From positions 1-44,525 of the forward strand of contig JAJZGG010000014.1 in NCBI GenBank assembly GCA_021804965.1: 44,525 bases of DNA, given 5' to 3'. Origin of the DNA: Acidobacteriota bacterium (GTDB lineage Bacteria; Acidobacteriota; Terriglobia; Terriglobales; Acidobacteriaceae). Each line of letters opens with the position of its first letter. Position 1 is the first letter of the stretch. Of the stretch, positions 25,077-32,916 are shown one piece after another. Below the pieces are notes generated by a model. It was given only the letters and a program-made list of their open reading frames with translations. It did no database searches and was not told where the DNA came from. Position numbers and translations under genes: made by a program.

Positions 25077-26183
25077 ATGAACTATATCCAGTCATCATCC
25101 CCTGCCCCCGACGCAAACCAGCCGGTTTCCGTAGGCATCCTTGGTGCAACCGGCATGGTTGGCCAGCGCTTCATCCAGCTTCTGGAAAACCACCCCTGGT
25201 TCCGCATCACCTGGCTCGCCGCCAGCGACCGCTCCAGCGGCAAGCCCTATGCCGAGGCTGCCAAGTGGCGTCTGGACACTCCCTGCCCGGAGCGCATCGC
25301 CTCCATGGTGCTCTCGCCGGCTGAGTCGGACAACGCCCCGCGCGTCATCTTCGCCGCGCTCGACACCGACATCGCCCGCGAGATGGAGCCGCGATTTGCC
25401 GCCGCAGGCTGCGCCGTCGTCTCCAACTCCAGCGCCTTCCGCATGGCTCCCAGCGTTCCCCTCGTCATTCCCGAGGTCAATGCCGACCACCTGCATCTGA
25501 TCGAAGGCCAAAGCTGGCGCCGCACCTCCGGCGGCTACATCGTCACCAACCCCAACTGCTCGGCCATCGGCCTGGTCATGGCGCTCAAGCCCATCGAGGA
25601 TCGCTTCGGCATCGAGCAGATCTTTGTCACCACCATGCAGGCCGTCTCCGGCGCCGGTTACCCCGGCGTGGCCTCCATGGACATCCTCGGCAATGTCGTC
25701 CCCTATATCAAGAACGAAGAGCAGAAGATGGAGGAAGAGACGCTCAAGCTGCTGGGACGCATGCAGGGGGATGCCATCCAGCCGCTGGCCGCACGCATGA
25801 GCGCGCACTGCAATCGCGTCGCCGTCGAGGACGGACACACCGAAAGCGTCTCCCTCAAGCTGCGTCGCCCGGCCAGCCGCGAAGAGCTGTTGGCGGCCTG
25901 GGCGGAGTTCCGTCCGCTTGCCGGCCAGGATCTTCCCATGGCTCCCGCTCAGCCGGTCGAGTGGCTCGGTGCCGAGGACCGTCCGCAGCCCCGTCTGGAT
26001 CGCAATCGCGGCGGCGGCATGGCCGCTTCCGTCGGCAGGCTGCGCCCCTGCGGACTTCTGGACTGGAAGTTCACCGTGCTTTCGCACAATACAATTCGCG
26101 GCGCTGCCGGTGCCGCTATCCTGAACGGGGAATTGCTCCATCGCCTGGGCAAGCTGCAGGGGCAGACCGTCGCTGCCGGTTAA
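25077..26183 (+). CDS. asd: Aspartate-semialdehyde dehydrogenase, archaeal/fungal-type
   Basis: Asd reduces aspartyl phosphate to aspartate semialdehyde, the branch point to diaminopimelate/lysine, threonine and methionine. The 368-residue protein has the NADP-binding GILGATGMVGQRF (about 20-32), the nucleophile Cys161 in TNPNCSAIG, and QAVSGAGYPGVASMDILGNVVPYI, typical of the archaeal/fungal subgroup rather than the E. coli subgroup. The His-containing RVAVEDGHTESV segment binds substrate. A short Ser/Pro-rich N-terminal stretch precedes the fold. It leads the asd-lysC-dapB-dapA series, all on the plus strand. Confidence 0.95.
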   Translation: MNYIQSSSPAPDANQPVSVGILGATGMVGQRFIQLLENHPWFRITWLAASDRSSGKPYAEAAKWRLDTPCPERIASMVLSPAESDNAPRVIFAALDTDIAREMEPRFAAAGCAVVSNSSAFRMAPSVPLVIPEVNADHLHLIEGQSWRRTSGGYIVTNPNCSAIGLVMALKPIEDRFGIEQIFVTTMQAVSGAGYPGVASMDILGNVVPYIKNEEQKMEEETLKLLGRMQGDAIQPLAARMSAHCNRVAVEDGHTESVSLKLRRPASREELLAAWAEFRPLAGQDLPMAPAQPVEWLGAEDRPQPRLDRNRGGGMAASVGRLRPCGLLDWKFTVLSHNTIRGAAGAAILNGELLHRLGKLQGQTVAAG

Positions 26184-26272
26184 GGGTTTCTGCTCCACCG
26201 GGCCGGACTGCAGCGCAGACAGCTCCGGCTCCGCTTGTGTATCGATTCTGTCGCTTAGAGGATGATGCCTGT

Positions 26273-27691
26273 ATGAGTCTAGTCGTCATGAAGTTCGGTG
26301 GCACCTCCGTGGAGGATGCAACGGCCATCGCGCGCACCGCTTCGATTGTCGCCGGTCGCGTTGCAGCGGGAAAACGCCCCGTGGTCGTCGTCAGTGCCAT
26401 GTCCAAGGTCACCGACCAGTTGCTGGCTGCCGCCGCTGCCGCCAGCCGTGGAGACAGGACCGGCGCGCTGGCCATCAGCTCACGCCTGCGCAGTCGCCAC
26501 CGGGATACCGCTGCCGCACTGCTCAAGGACACGGCCACTCTGGCCGAATTGCAAACCTGGATCGAGTGCGAATTTGACGCGCTCGACGAGGTGCTCCGCG
26601 GGCTGGCGGCCATTCTGGAGCTCACGCCGCGCATCTCCGACCTGATCGTCAGCTACGGTGAGCGGCTTTCCAGCGCCATGATCGCCCGCGCCTTTGCCGA
26701 GCGCGGCCTGCACGGCGCGCATGTCGATGCCCGACAGGTCATCGCCACCGACTCCCAGTACCAGAAGGCCATTCCCCAGGATGCCCTGATCGAGCAGCGC
26801 TGCGCAGAAATCGTCCAGCCGCTGGTCCAGGCCGGCAAGGTGCCGGTCATGGGCGGATTCATCGGCAGCAACGAGGCCGGCATCACCACCACCCTGGGCC
26901 GCGGCGGTTCGGACTTCACCGGCGCACTGGTCGGCGGTGCCATGCGTGCCGAGGCCATCGAAATCTGGACCGACGTCAACGGCATCATGACCACCGATCC
27001 CCGCATCTGTCCCGATGCGCTGCGCGTCAAGGTCATCAGCTTTGAGGAGGCTGCCGAGCTGGCCTACTTCGGCGCCAAGGTGCTGCACCCGGCCACCATT
27101 CTGCCGGCCGTCCGGCGCAACATCCCGGTGCTGGTCCTCAACTCGCGCAATCCCCAGAATGAAGGCACGCGCATCATTGCCGTCGCGCCGCACTGCAACA
27201 GTCCCTTCAAGTGCATCGCCGTCAAGAAGAAGCTGACCATCATCGACGTCGTGGCCAGCCGCATGCTCATGACGCACGGCTACCTGAAGTCGATCTTCGA
27301 TATCTTTGACAAGCACCAGTGCCCGGTGGACATGGTCTCCACCAGCGAGGTCAGCGTTTCGCTCACCGTCGATGCCACCGACAAGCTGCCCGCCATTGCC
27401 GATGACCTCAGCCGCGTTGCCGACGTCAAATACGAAGGCCAGAAGGCCCTGATCTGCATGGTTGGCGAGGATATTCGCGGCCAGAACGGAATTGCCGCGC
27501 AGGTCTTTGCCGCCATGCGCCACGTGAACGTACGCATGATCTCCCAGGGTGCCAGTGAGATCAACATGAGCTTCACGATCGAGGAGTCCGATGTGGAGGA
27601 GGCCGTGCGCTCGCTGCACGCCTGCTTCTTCCAGAATCCCGACCCCGCAGTCTTTGACGTCGAGGCGCGACAGGCGGCTGTCGCGCAGTAA
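26273..27691 (+). CDS. lysC: Aspartate kinase, monofunctional with C-terminal ACT domains
   Basis: LysC phosphorylates aspartate, the first committed step to lysine, threonine and methionine. The 472-residue protein starts with VVMKFGGTSV, the family signature for the kinase fold. It has GGFIGSNEAGITTTLGRGGSDFTGALVG (about 200-228) for nucleotide/aspartate binding. Two ACT regions lie from about 320 (KKLTIIDVVASRMLMTHGYLKSIFDIFDK) and about 400 (ALICMVGEDI...VNVRMISQGASEINMSF), where end-product feedback would act. No homoserine dehydrogenase is fused. It follows asd by 89 bases. The short palindrome GCCTGC-GCC-GCAGGC (27694-27708) separates it from dapB. Confidence 0.96.
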   Translation: MSLVVMKFGGTSVEDATAIARTASIVAGRVAAGKRPVVVVSAMSKVTDQLLAAAAAASRGDRTGALAISSRLRSRHRDTAAALLKDTATLAELQTWIECEFDALDEVLRGLAAILELTPRISDLIVSYGERLSSAMIARAFAERGLHGAHVDARQVIATDSQYQKAIPQDALIEQRCAEIVQPLVQAGKVPVMGGFIGSNEAGITTTLGRGGSDFTGALVGGAMRAEAIEIWTDVNGIMTTDPRICPDALRVKVISFEEAAELAYFGAKVLHPATILPAVRRNIPVLVLNSRNPQNEGTRIIAVAPHCNSPFKCIAVKKKLTIIDVVASRMLMTHGYLKSIFDIFDKHQCPVDMVSTSEVSVSLTVDATDKLPAIADDLSRVADVKYEGQKALICMVGEDIRGQNGIAAQVFAAMRHVNVRMISQGASEINMSFTIEESDVEEAVRSLHACFFQNPDPAVFDVEARQAAVAQ

Positions 27692-27745
27692 CGGCCTGCG
27701 CCGCAGGCAGGCAAAAATCAGCCGCCACTTCCCCGGAGGTTCCTG

Positions 27746-28438
27746 ATGTTGATGCTGGTGCTGGGCAAAGGCAAGACCGGTAGTCTGGTGGCGCAGATTG
27801 CGCGCGAACGCGGCCACTCCGTCCGCGTGCTCGACTGGAAGGAAAACGCCAATGCCGGAGCACTCACCGCTCCCACGCTGGCCCACATTGACGTCGTCGT
27901 GGACTTCACCAACGCCGAATCGGCAGTGGAAAACATGCGCGCCTGTCTCGCTCTGGGAGCGCGTGTGGTGGTGGGCACCACCGGCTGGTATGACAAACTG
28001 CCGGACATGAAGGCGCTGGCCATCCGCAAGGAAGGCGGCCTGCTCTACGGCACCAACTTCTCCATCGGCGTGCAGAAGTTCTTTCAGCTCGTCAGCCAGC
28101 TTGCCGGTCTGCGCGACTACCGGTTTTCCATCTCGGAAACGCACCACTCGACCAAGCTCGACGCACCCTCCGGCACCGCCTTGACCCTACGCGAGATTCT
28201 CCAGGCCCGGCATCCCCAGGCCCACATTCCCATCACCTCCCACCGCGACGGCGACCACAGCGGCCTGCACGTGGTCCTGGCCGCCGGCGACTCCGACCGC
28301 ATCGAGTTGCGGCATGAGGCCGACGACCGCAGGGGCTTTGCGCTGGGTGCCGTGCTGGCGGCCGAGTGGCTGGCCGGCAAAAGCGGCGCCTGGGACTTTC
28401 GCGAGGTCGTCGATCAGGTGCTGGCCGACCACCTCTAG
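27746..28438 (+). CDS. dapB: 4-hydroxy-tetrahydrodipicolinate reductase
   Basis: DapB reduces the DapA product to tetrahydrodipicolinate in diaminopimelate and lysine synthesis. The 230-residue protein has a Rossmann start (LVLGKGKTGSLV), GTTGW at 77-81, and the catalytic/substrate block ETHHSTKLDAPSGTA at 131-145, with the conserved His pair and Lys. The C-terminal GFALGAVLAAEWL helix is typical. It is shorter than the usual 240-270, with a trimmed N-terminal domain, as in some other phyla. A Shine-Dalgarno-like GGAGG lies near the start (27735-27741). A 14-bp tandem repeat begins just past its stop. Confidence 0.95.
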   Translation: MLMLVLGKGKTGSLVAQIARERGHSVRVLDWKENANAGALTAPTLAHIDVVVDFTNAESAVENMRACLALGARVVVGTTGWYDKLPDMKALAIRKEGGLLYGTNFSIGVQKFFQLVSQLAGLRDYRFSISETHHSTKLDAPSGTALTLREILQARHPQAHIPITSHRDGDHSGLHVVLAAGDSDRIELRHEADDRRGFALGAVLAAEWLAGKSGAWDFREVVDQVLADHL

Positions 28439-28785
28439 CCCGCCGCACGCACTGCCGCACACGCACTGCCGCACACGCACTGCCGCCGCACGCACTGCCG
28501 CACACGAACAGCCGCACGCACTGCCGCACACGCACTCCGGCCCTAGGCACACTGGCTGAATCATCGCCTGTCCCCGCTCCCTGCGGCCAGGCTCCCAGCC
28601 TTCCGGCGCATTCGGCTCTTTCATCCTGCGCAAATATTCTTTTTGTGGCATCCATACCCTGCCGGGAATCCGGCATCCCAATCAGTACATACTGGCGTTC
28701 AGAGGGTGGGCAGCACCGTGTGCCAGCCCATCTTCGGCGGCTCACCCATCGGTGTCACGCAAACTCGCAACGCCCCAGGAGCTTT
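28439..28785 (+). other. Intergenic region between dapB and the VWFA-type gene
   Basis: These 347 bases hold a G/C-rich tandem repeat (28442-28536), then about 240 bases without a convincing gene. One small palindrome, GCCGG-GAAT-CCGGC, is visible near 28663-28676. A Shine-Dalgarno AGGA precedes the next ATG. Open frames through the repeat read as low-complexity His/Arg/Thr-rich sequence and are rejected. Confidence 0.6.
28442..28536. repeat. Tandem repeat of 12-15-bp units after dapB
   Basis: About seven units based on GCCGCACACGCACT follow the dapB stop, with unit lengths of roughly 12, 14, 14, 15, 14, 12 and 14. The mixed lengths break any reading frame, so this array is non-coding. Confidence 0.85.
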
Positions 28786-29859
28786 ATGCGGACTGCTCTC
28801 CGAATCCTTGCCTGCGGCCTTTTGCCGCTTTCCCCGCTCACCTTCCTGCATGCCCAGACCATGCACTCGCCCACCATCCCACAGGCATCGGCCGTCATCT
28901 CCAATCCCAGCAAGGTGATGCATCTGGACGTGGACGTGGATGACAAGAAAGGCGCGCCGATCCAGGGCCTCACCGAGTCGGATTTCACCGTGCTCGACAA
29001 CGGAGCCAAGCCCAACGGACTGCAGTTCAAGGCCGTCGCTGCCGGCCAGGGACAGTTGGAGGTCATCCTCGTCATGGATGCGGTCAACTCCTCCTTTCAG
29101 ACCGTCTCCTACGAGCAGCAGCAGTTGGAAAAGTACCTCAAAACGCCGGGACTGAAGCTTCCCAACCCCACCTCGCTGGCCTACATCACCGACAAGGGCG
29201 CCGAGATTCAGAAAGGCTTCACCCAGGACGGCGGACAGCTGGAGCTGGCGCTGGAAAAAATCTCCACCGGGCTGCGCTTCATCACCCGCAACACCGGCTA
29301 CTGGGGCAATGACGAGCGCTACTCCACCTCCTTCCAGGCGCTGGACCAGATCCTCACCTACTGCTCCCAGCTTCCCGGCCGCAAGGTCGTCATCTGGGTC
29401 TCCCCGGGCTGGCCGCTCATGTCCGGCGTGCGCACGGAGCTGGACGGAACCCAGGAGAAAGAGGTCTTCCAGCAGATTGTCGCCGAGTCGGCCTTCATGC
29501 GTTATGCGCGCGTCACCATGGACGACGTCAACCCCCGCGGCCTCAACTCCTCCCTGCTGCGCGACTACTACTATCGCGAATTCACCAAGGGCGTGAGCAA
29601 GCTCAGCGACGTCTACCTGGGCGATCTGGGACTGCAGGTGCTGGCCGAGCAGAGCGGCGGCAAGGTCATCGAGGCCGACAACGACATCTCGCGCTCCGTC
29701 GCCCGGCTCATGGACAACACCTCCTCCTGGTACGAGTTCAACTTCCCCATGCCTGCGGCGGAGAAGCCGAACGAGTTCCACAGCACCGAGGTCAAGGTGG
29801 ACAAACCCGACGCCAAGGCCCATACCCGGGTGGGGTACTACAACCAGCCGGCAAAATAA
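28786..29859 (+). CDS. Secreted VWFA-related (acidobacterial type) protein
   Basis: The 357-residue protein has a signal peptide (about 1-23, LRILACGLLPLSPLTFLHA) and then a VWFA-related acidobacterial domain. Recognisable parts are the beta-rich start MHLDVDVDDKKGAPIQGLTESDFTVLDNG, the VWA-like core LEVILVMDAVNSSFQTVSYEQQQLEKYL, and the later QLPGRKVVIWVSPGWPLMSG segment. A complete MIDAS is not evident: the DAVNSS stretch lacks the canonical DxSxS spacing. The ATG at 28786 has AGGA 6 bases upstream. It lies between dapB and dapA but shows no sequence sign of a metabolic role. It shares its family with the gene at 12550-13992 but lacks the long linker. Confidence 0.87.
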   Translation: MRTALRILACGLLPLSPLTFLHAQTMHSPTIPQASAVISNPSKVMHLDVDVDDKKGAPIQGLTESDFTVLDNGAKPNGLQFKAVAAGQGQLEVILVMDAVNSSFQTVSYEQQQLEKYLKTPGLKLPNPTSLAYITDKGAEIQKGFTQDGGQLELALEKISTGLRFITRNTGYWGNDERYSTSFQALDQILTYCSQLPGRKVVIWVSPGWPLMSGVRTELDGTQEKEVFQQIVAESAFMRYARVTMDDVNPRGLNSSLLRDYYYREFTKGVSKLSDVYLGDLGLQVLAEQSGGKVIEADNDISRSVARLMDNTSSWYEFNFPMPAAEKPNEFHSTEVKVDKPDAKAHTRVGYYNQPAK

Positions 29860-29876
29860 CCACCCCCTGCGCGTTG

Positions 29877-29882
29877 TACACT
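29877..29882 (+). promoter_or_regulatory. Putative -10 box (TACACT) before dapA
   Basis: TACACT ends 8 bases before the ATG at 29891; no Shine-Dalgarno is present. It would let dapA be expressed apart from the VWFA-type gene. Confidence 0.5.
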
Positions 29883-29890
29883 GCTTGGTG

Positions 29891-30817
29891 ATGGAAACCA
29901 CAGGTTGCGGCACGGCCATCGTTACGCCTTTCAAGGCCGATGGCCGTGTCGATCAGAATGCACTCTATGCGCTGGTGAACTGGCAGATCGATTCAGGCAT
30001 TGACTACCTGATGGTCTGCGGAACCACCGGAGAAGCCTCCACGCTGGACGAAGAAGAGTGGATCGACGTGGTGCGGATCGCCGTCGAGGTGGCCGCCGGG
30101 CGCGTTCCCATCTGGGCCGGATGCACCCACAACTCCACCCGCGCCCTGCTGCGCCGCGCAGAAAAGCTGGCGCGCATCCGCGGCCTGGATGCCATTCTTT
30201 CCGCCACTCCCTACTACAACCGCCCCACGCAGGAGGGGCTGTTTCGCCACTTCCAGGCCCTGGCGCAGCACGTCGCCCCCATGCCCGTCGTGCTCTACAA
30301 CGTGCCCGGGCGCACGGCCGTCAACCTGGAGCCGGAGACCGTGCTGCGGCTGGCCGAGGCCGCGGAAAACATTGTCGCCATCAAGGAAGCCAGCGGGCGG
30401 CTCACCCAGATCTCCGCACTGGTCCATTCCCTGCCCCAGCACTTCCGCATCTTTGTCGGCGATGACAATCTGGCCCTGGCCGCCATCGGTGCCGGTGCCC
30501 ATGGAGTGGCCAGCGTGGCCTCCAACCTGATTCCCACCGAGATGACCCGCATGGTCCATGCCGCGCTGCGCGGCGACTGGGAGACAGCCCGCGCCATCGA
30601 CCGCAAATACACCCGGCTCTTTGAAGCCAACTTCTGGGAGACCAATCCCGGCCCGGTCAAAACAATCCTCAGCCTGATGGGACGCTGCTCGGCAACCGTG
30701 CGCCTGCCGCTGGTCGAGCCGGCCCGTGCCACGCAGCTCAAGCTCGAGCGGCTGGCCGGTGAGCTTGGCCTGCTGCGCGATGCCCCGCTGCCCGACGGCG
30801 ACATGCGCATGTTCTAG
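29891..30817 (+). CDS. dapA: 4-hydroxy-tetrahydrodipicolinate synthase
   Basis: DapA condenses pyruvate with aspartate semialdehyde. The 308-residue TIM-barrel protein shows GTTGE (44-48), Tyr136 in YNVPGRT and Schiff-base Lys165 in AIKEAS. The catalytic Arg-containing segment PYYNRPTQEG follows the family pattern. An upstream TTG in the same frame (29885) would add two residues; the ATG at 29891 fits the usual N-terminus and the TACACT spacing. Together with asd, lysC and dapB it completes aspartate to tetrahydrodipicolinate within about 6 kb. Confidence 0.96.
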   Translation: METTGCGTAIVTPFKADGRVDQNALYALVNWQIDSGIDYLMVCGTTGEASTLDEEEWIDVVRIAVEVAAGRVPIWAGCTHNSTRALLRRAEKLARIRGLDAILSATPYYNRPTQEGLFRHFQALAQHVAPMPVVLYNVPGRTAVNLEPETVLRLAEAAENIVAIKEASGRLTQISALVHSLPQHFRIFVGDDNLALAAIGAGAHGVASVASNLIPTEMTRMVHAALRGDWETARAIDRKYTRLFEANFWETNPGPVKTILSLMGRCSATVRLPLVEPARATQLKLERLAGELGLLRDAPLPDGDMRMF

Positions 30818-31037
30818 GGATTGTTTTCACGGCCATTTCTCCACCTTTAGGCTGACGAATCAGCAAGTTACCAACATTTCATACATCCATTTCCGCCAGA
30901 GCCGCGTCCATAGAGACAGGGTACCTTCGGTTGCGGCTCCGGCGACTTGCGAAGCACCCGGGTGGATTCTGCCTTGGAATCCCGCAGTCCCGGCTCGTGA
31001 AAGCTGCTGTGCCGCCGATCATCAGAGGAGAGGCTTC
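30818..31037 (+). other. Intergenic leader before an unknown gene
   Basis: No gene is visible. The first part is AT-richer than its surroundings (30818-30900). The second part (30900-31037) is GC-rich with possible short stems, but no riboswitch consensus is certain. It ends in a strong Shine-Dalgarno (AGAGGAGAGG, 31024-31033). Confidence 0.45.
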
Positions 31038-31547
31038 ATGCAGGCACAGATTTGTCGCACCCCCGTTGGCCATTACATCCTGAACTGCTCCCTCGCTGAA
31101 GAGGAGGGAGTGGTGCTGCCGGATCACTGGACACACATCGAACTGGACCTCGGGCAACTGCGCATTCTCTGTGCCCTGCCGGATCATCCGCGACAGCAGG
31201 ACTGCACCCTGGCCGATCCCCGGCTCAGCTGCTGGCTGCGCGCACGCGTGCACGCCGGCAAGCTCGCCGCCAATCAGTCGGTCGCGCTCCATGCCATCTA
31301 TGAAGGCGTCTTTTGCGTGGAAACCCGGACAGAAAGCGCACAGATTCCGGCCGTTGCGTTGCCGGCCGCAGCGTCCCTGTCTGTCGAGGCCCTGTCTGTC
31401 GAAGTCCTGCCCGTTGCGTCCCCCGCAGCCGACTCCCCCGCCGCAATCAAGCCTCGCCCACCGGTTGCTCCCAAGCTGCCGCCCCGGCCGGTCCGCCTCA
31501 CTGCCCGGCAAACGGCACAAGCCCTGGCAGCGCAAGCCAGCGCCTGA
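31038..31547 (+). CDS. Hypothetical protein, unknown family
   Basis: This 169-residue protein has a very strong Shine-Dalgarno 4-13 bases upstream of the ATG. The N-terminal 100 residues look folded and contain five cysteines (for example NCSLAEEE, ILCALPD, QDCTLAD, LSCWLRA, GVFCVET) without a clear CxxC pair. The C-terminal 65 residues are Ala/Pro/Val-rich with a 15-bp DNA duplication near 31373-31402 (ASLSVEALSVEVL) and a basic end. I see no signal peptide. I do not recognise the family. It follows dapA by 220 bases and precedes ypdA by 220 bases, so operon links are doubtful. Confidence 0.7.
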   Translation: MQAQICRTPVGHYILNCSLAEEEGVVLPDHWTHIELDLGQLRILCALPDHPRQQDCTLADPRLSCWLRARVHAGKLAANQSVALHAIYEGVFCVETRTESAQIPAVALPAAASLSVEALSVEVLPVASPAADSPAAIKPRPPVAPKLPPRPVRLTARQTAQALAAQASA

Positions 31548-31767
31548 GCCCACGCCTTCAGCGCACCTGGCATCTGCGCAGGCAGGGCAGCCATTCCTGT
31601 GCCTCGCAGCCAGTCCGCGTCTTCCAGCCCGTGCCCGCTTTCCGCGCACGCGCCGGCATTTCCCGGCTGCAATCCCTGCCCGTCTCCGCAGCCTTCCAGC
31701 CCAATCCAGTCCGCCAGCAAGACGAATTGCAAAAATTGCCCTAATCTGAAGAGAGCAAGGAGCAAGC
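31548..31767 (+). other. Intergenic region before ypdA
   Basis: No gene or clear repeat is visible in these 220 bases. A TAATCT hexamer (31742-31747) ending 20 bases before the ypdA GTG may be its -10 box. AAGGAG (31757-31762) is a good Shine-Dalgarno, so ypdA looks leadered, unlike the TACACT genes. Confidence 0.45.
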
Positions 31768-32844
31768 GTGGCCACCGCAGACGAAGTGGAGTTTCAGCAG
31801 CAATCCGCAGCCGACAGCAACCCCAGCCAGGCCGACGACGCATCGGCTGGCCGGCAGCAGCTCGATGTTCTGGTCATCGGAGCCGGACCCACCGGGCTGG
31901 CCTGCGCCATTGAGGCCCAGCGCGTGGGCCTGCGCGTGGCCCTCGTCGACAAGGGCTGCCTCTGCAACTCGCTCTTTCACTACCCCTCGCACATGACCTT
32001 TTTCACCACCCCGGAGCTGCTCGAAATCGGCGGCATTCCCTTTCCCAGCCCGCACCAGAAGCCCACGCGGGACGAGGCCCTGCAGTACTACCGTCAGGTT
32101 GCCGCCCACTTCCGCCTGGACGTCCGGCAGTACCAGCGCGTCACCCAGGTCACCGGCTCCGACGGCGCCTTTCACGTCCAGCTTTCCGACCGCTTCGGCA
32201 GGCAGCAGCGCCTGCACGCGCAAAAGCTCATCGTCGCCACCGGCTACTATGACCTGCCCAACACGCTCGGCATTCCCGGCGAGGATCTCTCCAAGGTGCA
32301 CCACTACTACGATGATCCCCACCCCTACGCCGGCCTCGATGTGCTGGTCATCGGCGGCAAGAACTCCGCCGCCATTGCCGCGCTCGAGCTCTGGCGTCAC
32401 GGATCAAGGGTCACGCTCGTCCATCGCGGCGAAGGCATCCATGGCCACGTCAAATACTGGATCAAGCCCGACATCGAGAATCGCATTCGCAACGGCGAGA
32501 TTCAGGCATTCTTCTCCTCGCGCGTCACCCGCATCGGACTCGACGAAGTCACGCTGGAGACGCCGCAGGGCGAGCGCACGCTGAGGAATGATTTCGTCTT
32601 CGCGCTCACCGGCTATCACCCGGACTTCGACTTTCTGGCCAGCCTCGGCGTCGAACAGGTGGGCCCGGATCGGCTTCCGGTCTGCAATCCGGAGACGCTG
32701 GAAAGCAATGTCCCCGGCATTTATCTGGCCGGTGTCATCGTCGCCGGCGCCCGCACCAATGAAATCTTCATCGAGAACGGCCGCTTCCACGGAGACACAA
32801 TCGCGCGGGATCTGGCCGCGCGCGAGCCGATAGCCCGCGCCTGA
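31768..32844 (+). CDS. ypdA: YpdA/Bdr-type FAD-dependent bacillithiol disulfide reductase
   Basis: YpdA (Bdr) is a flavoprotein that reduces bacillithiol disulfide with NADPH. The 358-residue protein has a 30-residue polar N-terminal extension, then the FAD motif VLVIGAGPTGLACAIEA, the conserved KGCLCNSLFHYPSHMTFF segment with the family cysteine, and a second dinucleotide motif VIGGKNSAAIAALEL. IYLAGVIVAGARTNEIFIENGRFHG near the C-terminus is typical of YpdA. The active site lacks the CxxC of thioredoxin reductase, as in the family. GTG start with a clear Shine-Dalgarno. It implies bacillithiol or a related thiol; no bshA/B/C gene lies in the window. Confidence 0.92.
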   Translation: MATADEVEFQQQSAADSNPSQADDASAGRQQLDVLVIGAGPTGLACAIEAQRVGLRVALVDKGCLCNSLFHYPSHMTFFTTPELLEIGGIPFPSPHQKPTRDEALQYYRQVAAHFRLDVRQYQRVTQVTGSDGAFHVQLSDRFGRQQRLHAQKLIVATGYYDLPNTLGIPGEDLSKVHHYYDDPHPYAGLDVLVIGGKNSAAIAALELWRHGSRVTLVHRGEGIHGHVKYWIKPDIENRIRNGEIQAFFSSRVTRIGLDEVTLETPQGERTLRNDFVFALTGYHPDFDFLASLGVEQVGPDRLPVCNPETLESNVPGIYLAGVIVAGARTNEIFIENGRFHGDTIARDLAAREPIARA

Positions 32845-32916
32845 GCCAAACGCGAGCCCAATCCGACACGCTCCGGCCAGGAAGACATCCAGCCGGGACA
32901 ACAAAGGAGAACAGCG

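Noticed and set aside
27694-27708. Attenuator or terminator between lysC and dapB
   Set aside because: GCCTGC-GCC-GCAGGC is only a 6-bp stem with a 3-base loop, and no T-run or leader peptide is present; too little to claim.
28366-28785. N-terminal extension of the VWFA-type gene at 28786
   Set aside because: It overlaps dapB in another frame and runs through the tandem repeat. The ATG at 28786 has a Shine-Dalgarno and a signal peptide.
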